From NCBI RefSeq assembly GCF_002435945.1, contig NZ_DIXC01000090.1, forward strand, positions 1 through 8,754: a stretch of 8,754 nucleotides of DNA, in the 5' to 3' direction. Positions within the stretch are counted from its first letter, which is position 1; the number at the start of each line of letters is the position of its first letter. Under the pieces are notes generated by a model. The model was not told the DNA's origin, did not search any database, and saw nothing but the letters and a program-made list of their open reading frames with translations. Shown here piece after piece: positions 7,015 through 8,754 of the stretch. This DNA is from Mesotoga sp. UBA6090 (lineage in GTDB: Bacteria > Thermotogota > Thermotogae > Petrotogales > Kosmotogaceae). The position numbers and the translations under genes were made by a program.

Positions 7015-7458
7015 GTGAAGAAAATAGGAATAATTATTTGTGGTCGCTATCAGAGTTGTGGGGGAGGGAAATGTCTCAGGGCAATGAGAGAACATGTGGG
7101 TGGTTTTTCCATCTATCCTGATGAAGAAGAACTGGTTCTTGTCGGTTATTCTTATTGCGGGGGCTGCCCGGGGGGTAACGTAGAATACGTGCCTCAAGAA
7201 ATGATGAAGAACGGAGCCGAGGTTATTCATCTTGCAACGGGAATGGTGGTGGGTTATCCCCCTTGTCCGCGATTAAGTCAATTCAAGGAGTTCATCGAGA
7301 GCTATTATGAGATTCCTGTTGTGATCGGGACTCATCCCATACCAATGAAGTATCTCACCGCCCACGAGAAGCTTTCATTCTGGGAAAAGTCAAATATGTA
7401 TTCTAAAGCAGAACACCTGATTAAAGAGGATCGAGAGATAATGAAGGCGTATGACTGA
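7015..7458 (+). CDS. CGGC domain protein (putative metal-binding, function unknown)
   Basis: 147 residues from GTG 7015. The name-giving CGGC motif is at 48-51 (GYSYCGGCPGG). Further cysteines are C9 (IIICGR), C15 and C20 (SCGGGKC) and C84 (YPPCP), and H107 lies in the block GTHPIP. This pattern is that of the CGGC domain family, proposed from its conserved cysteines and histidines to bind metal; no reaction is known to me. A single alpha/beta domain is likely, with the cysteines at ends of hydrophobic strands (IGIIICG, LVLVGYSYC, VVIGTHP). No signal peptide or membrane segment, so cytosolic. It is transcribed divergently from the MATE gene across 142 nt, and the broken HAAS-like gene begins 44 nt downstream, possibly on the same transcript. 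A redox or metal-sulfur role is conceivable but not shown. Confidence 0.85.
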   Translation: MKKIGIIICGRYQSCGGGKCLRAMREHVGGFSIYPDEEELVLVGYSYCGGCPGGNVEYVPQEMMKNGAEVIHLATGMVVGYPPCPRLSQFKEFIESYYEIPVVIGTHPIPMKYLTAHEKLSFWEKSNMYSKAEHLIKEDREIMKAYD

Positions 7459-7502
7459 TCCAGAATCTTCCGATCTTGTCGGGCCTGAAAACGGGGAAAG
7501 AG

Positions 7503-8261
7503 ATGATTAGTGAGAAGAGAATCTCTCAGTATCTGCGAATCGCGTTGAGCACTATTAGTGTAGACAGAGAGACGAGAGAGAGAATTGGAAGAGATGAACT
7601 ACGATATCCAGAACAAGGTTTTCGACAGTGGTAAAGGGAACCCTTTTGAAGTGCTGAGAGACCCCCTGCGTATGCCAGAGAATTTATAGAAGAGAAGAAA
7701 TCGACTTACCCCCAGGTTCGCATGAGGTTTTCTCGGGCTTACGGTATCAAAGGCTACGTTGGTTATGAGTTCATCTCAAAGAAGACCATTGCAGGTCTGC
7801 CAATCACCCACATTAATACGCATCCGTTTGGAGTCGGAAAAGGCATTATTGCAGTTCGGAATGTGGCAGTCGGATTGTTAGCCATTGGCGGAGTTTCAAT
7901 TGGACTATTCAGCTTTGGAGGGGTGGCGCTTTCTCTGGGTGGATTATCTGCCAGTCTTTTCTCTGCATTCGGCGGATTGGCAATTTCGTTGTAGCTGGCA
8001 GGAGGGGGCCTTGCGGTTTCTTATGATTTTGCAGTGAGGGGAGCAGCTATTGCCAGGAACTATTCGATGGGAGGCTTTTCATCTGCGAGAGTGGCTGTTG
8101 GAGGAGTGGCAAGAGGTGTAATTGCAGTAGACGAGCAGAGTGGAGTTGGGAATTACCTTCTCAGATTCCAAAAAACAGCAGATCAGATAATTGACTTTGT
8201 GATTTCGAAAGGGGAAGAAATCAGCGCGGTGTTTGAATGGACCGTTAGACTGATTTATTGA
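7503..8261 (+). pseudogene. Broken gene: HAAS-like N-terminus plus glycine-rich membrane repeat protein
   Basis: The ATG at 7503 has GGGGA 5 nt upstream. It reads MISEKRISQYLRIALSTIS for 43 codons to a TAA at 7632, but the family-like sequence continues in other frames. Restoring one GA unit in the (GA)5 tract at 7574-7583 gives RERELEEMNYDIQNKVFD. Restoring one C in the C5 run at 7662-7666 gives LRDPPAYAREFIEEKK and returns to the first frame. That frame runs on through YEFISKKTIAGLPITHIN and a Gly/Ala/Ile/Val repeat region, is broken by TAG at 7992-7994, and continues in frame to TGA at 8259-8261. The repaired protein would have about 253 residues. It has the ELEE-type short helical N-terminus (HAAS/DUF1700-like) found with PadR or anti-sigma systems, a linker, and a repeat region likely to insert in or lie on the membrane. 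Three lesions make a pseudogene likely; sequence error or phase variation are alternatives. Its original function is unknown. Confidence 0.75.
7574..7583 (+). repeat. (GA)5 dinucleotide tract at a frameshift point
   Basis: Five GA units inside the broken HAAS-like gene. Loss of one unit explains the shift from the start frame to the frame that encodes ELEEMNYD. The size and direction of the shift fit a 2-nt contraction. Confidence 0.6.
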
Positions 8262-8340
8262 TTCTTAAAGTCCGGCACGGAGCGAGAAACTCTACTAATC
8301 TTATTTATTTTGAGTTGATTCTTCGGACATGGTAGCCAGG

Positions 8341-8363
8341 CTGCCGTTGTCAAATTCCGGCAG
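8341..8363. repeat. Inverted repeat in the gene-free gap before purB
   Basis: CTGCCG (8341-8346) and CGGCAG (8358-8363) form a perfect 6-bp stem with an 11-nt loop. Flanking CCAG and CTGG could extend it after an internal loop. No T tract follows on either strand, so it does not look like a terminator. The gap 8262-8502 otherwise shows no gene; it may hold remnants of decayed sequence and the purB promoter. Confidence 0.4.
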
Positions 8364-8452
8364 AGGCTGGACAAAGATGGTTCTCGGTTTTCTTCATAGT
8401 AGCTTCGATTTGATCATAACCTTTTTCATTAGAATGACACTTATGAAAAACA

Positions 8453-8481
8453 ATGGCAGTTGCTTTGATGTAAACTATTAT
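8453..8481 (+). promoter_or_regulatory. Weak candidate promoter of purB
   Basis: ATGGCA (8453-8458), a 17-nt spacer and TATTAT (8476-8481), each with partial matches to the consensus. The leader would be about 15 nt and would contain GGAGG at 8492-8496. I see no purine riboswitch in the upstream gap. Confidence 0.35.
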
Positions 8482-8502
8482 CTGTTGGATTGGAGGTAGA
8501 TT

Positions 8503-8754
8503 ATGATTGAGAGATACGCGCTTTCCCCCCTGAAAGAACTGTGGGAACTGGAAGCCCAGTATGAAAGATGGCTCGAAGTGGAACTTGCCGTCGTCAATGC
8601 CTATGAGAAGACAGGACAAATACCTCAAGGGACACTTGAAAAGATGAAGTCCGTTGCAAGAATCGATTTGGAAGCGATTTCCGAAATTGAAAAACAAGTA
8701 GATCACGATGTCATTGCCTTCATAAAGTCCGTGACACAGGGAATGGGGGATGAA
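8503..8754 (+). CDS. purB: Adenylosuccinate lyase (partial, C-terminus beyond right edge)
   Basis: Enzyme of the fumarase/aspartase superfamily acting twice in purine synthesis: release of fumarate from SAICAR and from adenylosuccinate. The first 84 residues are present. MIERYALSPLKELW (1-14), WLEVELAVVNAYEKTGQIP (23-41) and EIEKQVDHDVIAF (61-73) are the N-terminal hallmarks, very close in character to Thermotoga PurB. H68 in DHDV is at the position of the known active-site histidine of bacterial PurB. The ATG at 8503 has GGAGG 6 nt upstream. The signature SSxMPxKxNP loop and the second catalytic histidine lie outside the window. It is separated from the broken gene by 241 nt and is probably transcribed on its own. 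Confidence 0.93.
   Translation, partial: MIERYALSPLKELWELEAQYERWLEVELAVVNAYEKTGQIPQGTLEKMKSVARIDLEAISEIEKQVDHDVIAFIKSVTQGMGDE

Noticed and set aside
7503..8261. Programmed frameshifting to make one full protein from the broken gene
   Set aside because: Two shifts plus an in-frame TAG would all have to be bypassed, and no slippery heptamer with a following structure was seen; decay is simpler.
8434..8499. A 21-codon plus-strand ORF ending 3 nt before purB, as a possible leader peptide
   Set aside because: No ribosome site precedes it, the likely promoter lies within it, and its codons show no run of regulatory amino acids.
8350..8706. Minus-strand frame of 118 codons over the start of purB
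   Set aside because: It is antisense to the purB N-terminus, which carries clear family motifs and a good ribosome site.
1..8754. CRISPR array, tRNA, insertion sequence or prophage segment
   Set aside because: No spaced direct repeats, cloverleaf-like stretch, transposase, integrase or terminal inverted repeats were recognised on reading both strands.

Overview
The window comes from a moderate-GC, anaerobic, fermentative bacterium. The best guess is a member of Thermotogota, in the mesophilic Mesotoga/Kosmotoga range. This rests on the close Thermotoga-like character of the PurB N-terminus, strong GGAGG-type ribosome sites, frequent GTG/TTG starts, and a lysine-fermentation operon beside a GDP-mannose enzyme and an M20 dipeptidase. 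It is inference from protein character, not from a marker gene; a fermentative Firmicute or Fusobacterium is the main alternative.

Left third (1-2834, minus strand): a tightly packed operon for anaerobic lysine fermentation, transcribed right to left as kal, kce, kdd, kamA. kal and kce overlap by 8 nt, kce and kdd share a TAATG junction, and the kamA ribosome site overlaps the kdd stop. kamA runs off the left edge. In pathway order, KamA turns L-lysine into beta-lysine. The 5,6-aminomutase KamDE is not in the window and is expected to the left. Kdd oxidises 3,5-diaminohexanoate, Kce cleaves the product with acetyl-CoA, and Kal removes ammonia to give crotonyl-CoA.

Middle (2835-5527, plus strand): a divergent intergenic region carrying a 16-bp near-palindrome and an extended -10 leads into a two-gene unit. 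This unit is manC (GTP:mannose-1-phosphate guanylyltransferase) and a PepV/Sapep-type M20 dipeptidase, 12 nt apart, closed by a clear rho-independent terminator.

Right part (5541-8754): a minus-strand MATE efflux transporter with a good promoter stands back to back with a small cysteine-rich CGGC-domain protein that has a perfect extended -10. Downstream of the CGGC gene lies a decayed gene for a HAAS-like, glycine-rich repeat membrane protein. It is broken by two frameshifts, each at a simple-sequence tract, and by one in-frame stop. After a 241-nt gap without a gene, purB (adenylosuccinate lyase) begins and runs off the right edge.

No tRNA, rRNA, CRISPR array, insertion sequence or phage gene was seen. 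I found no convincing new defence or mobile system. The points most worth a second look are the broken HAAS/glycine-repeat gene, the uncharacterised CGGC protein divergent from a transporter, and the control sites around 2842-3052.
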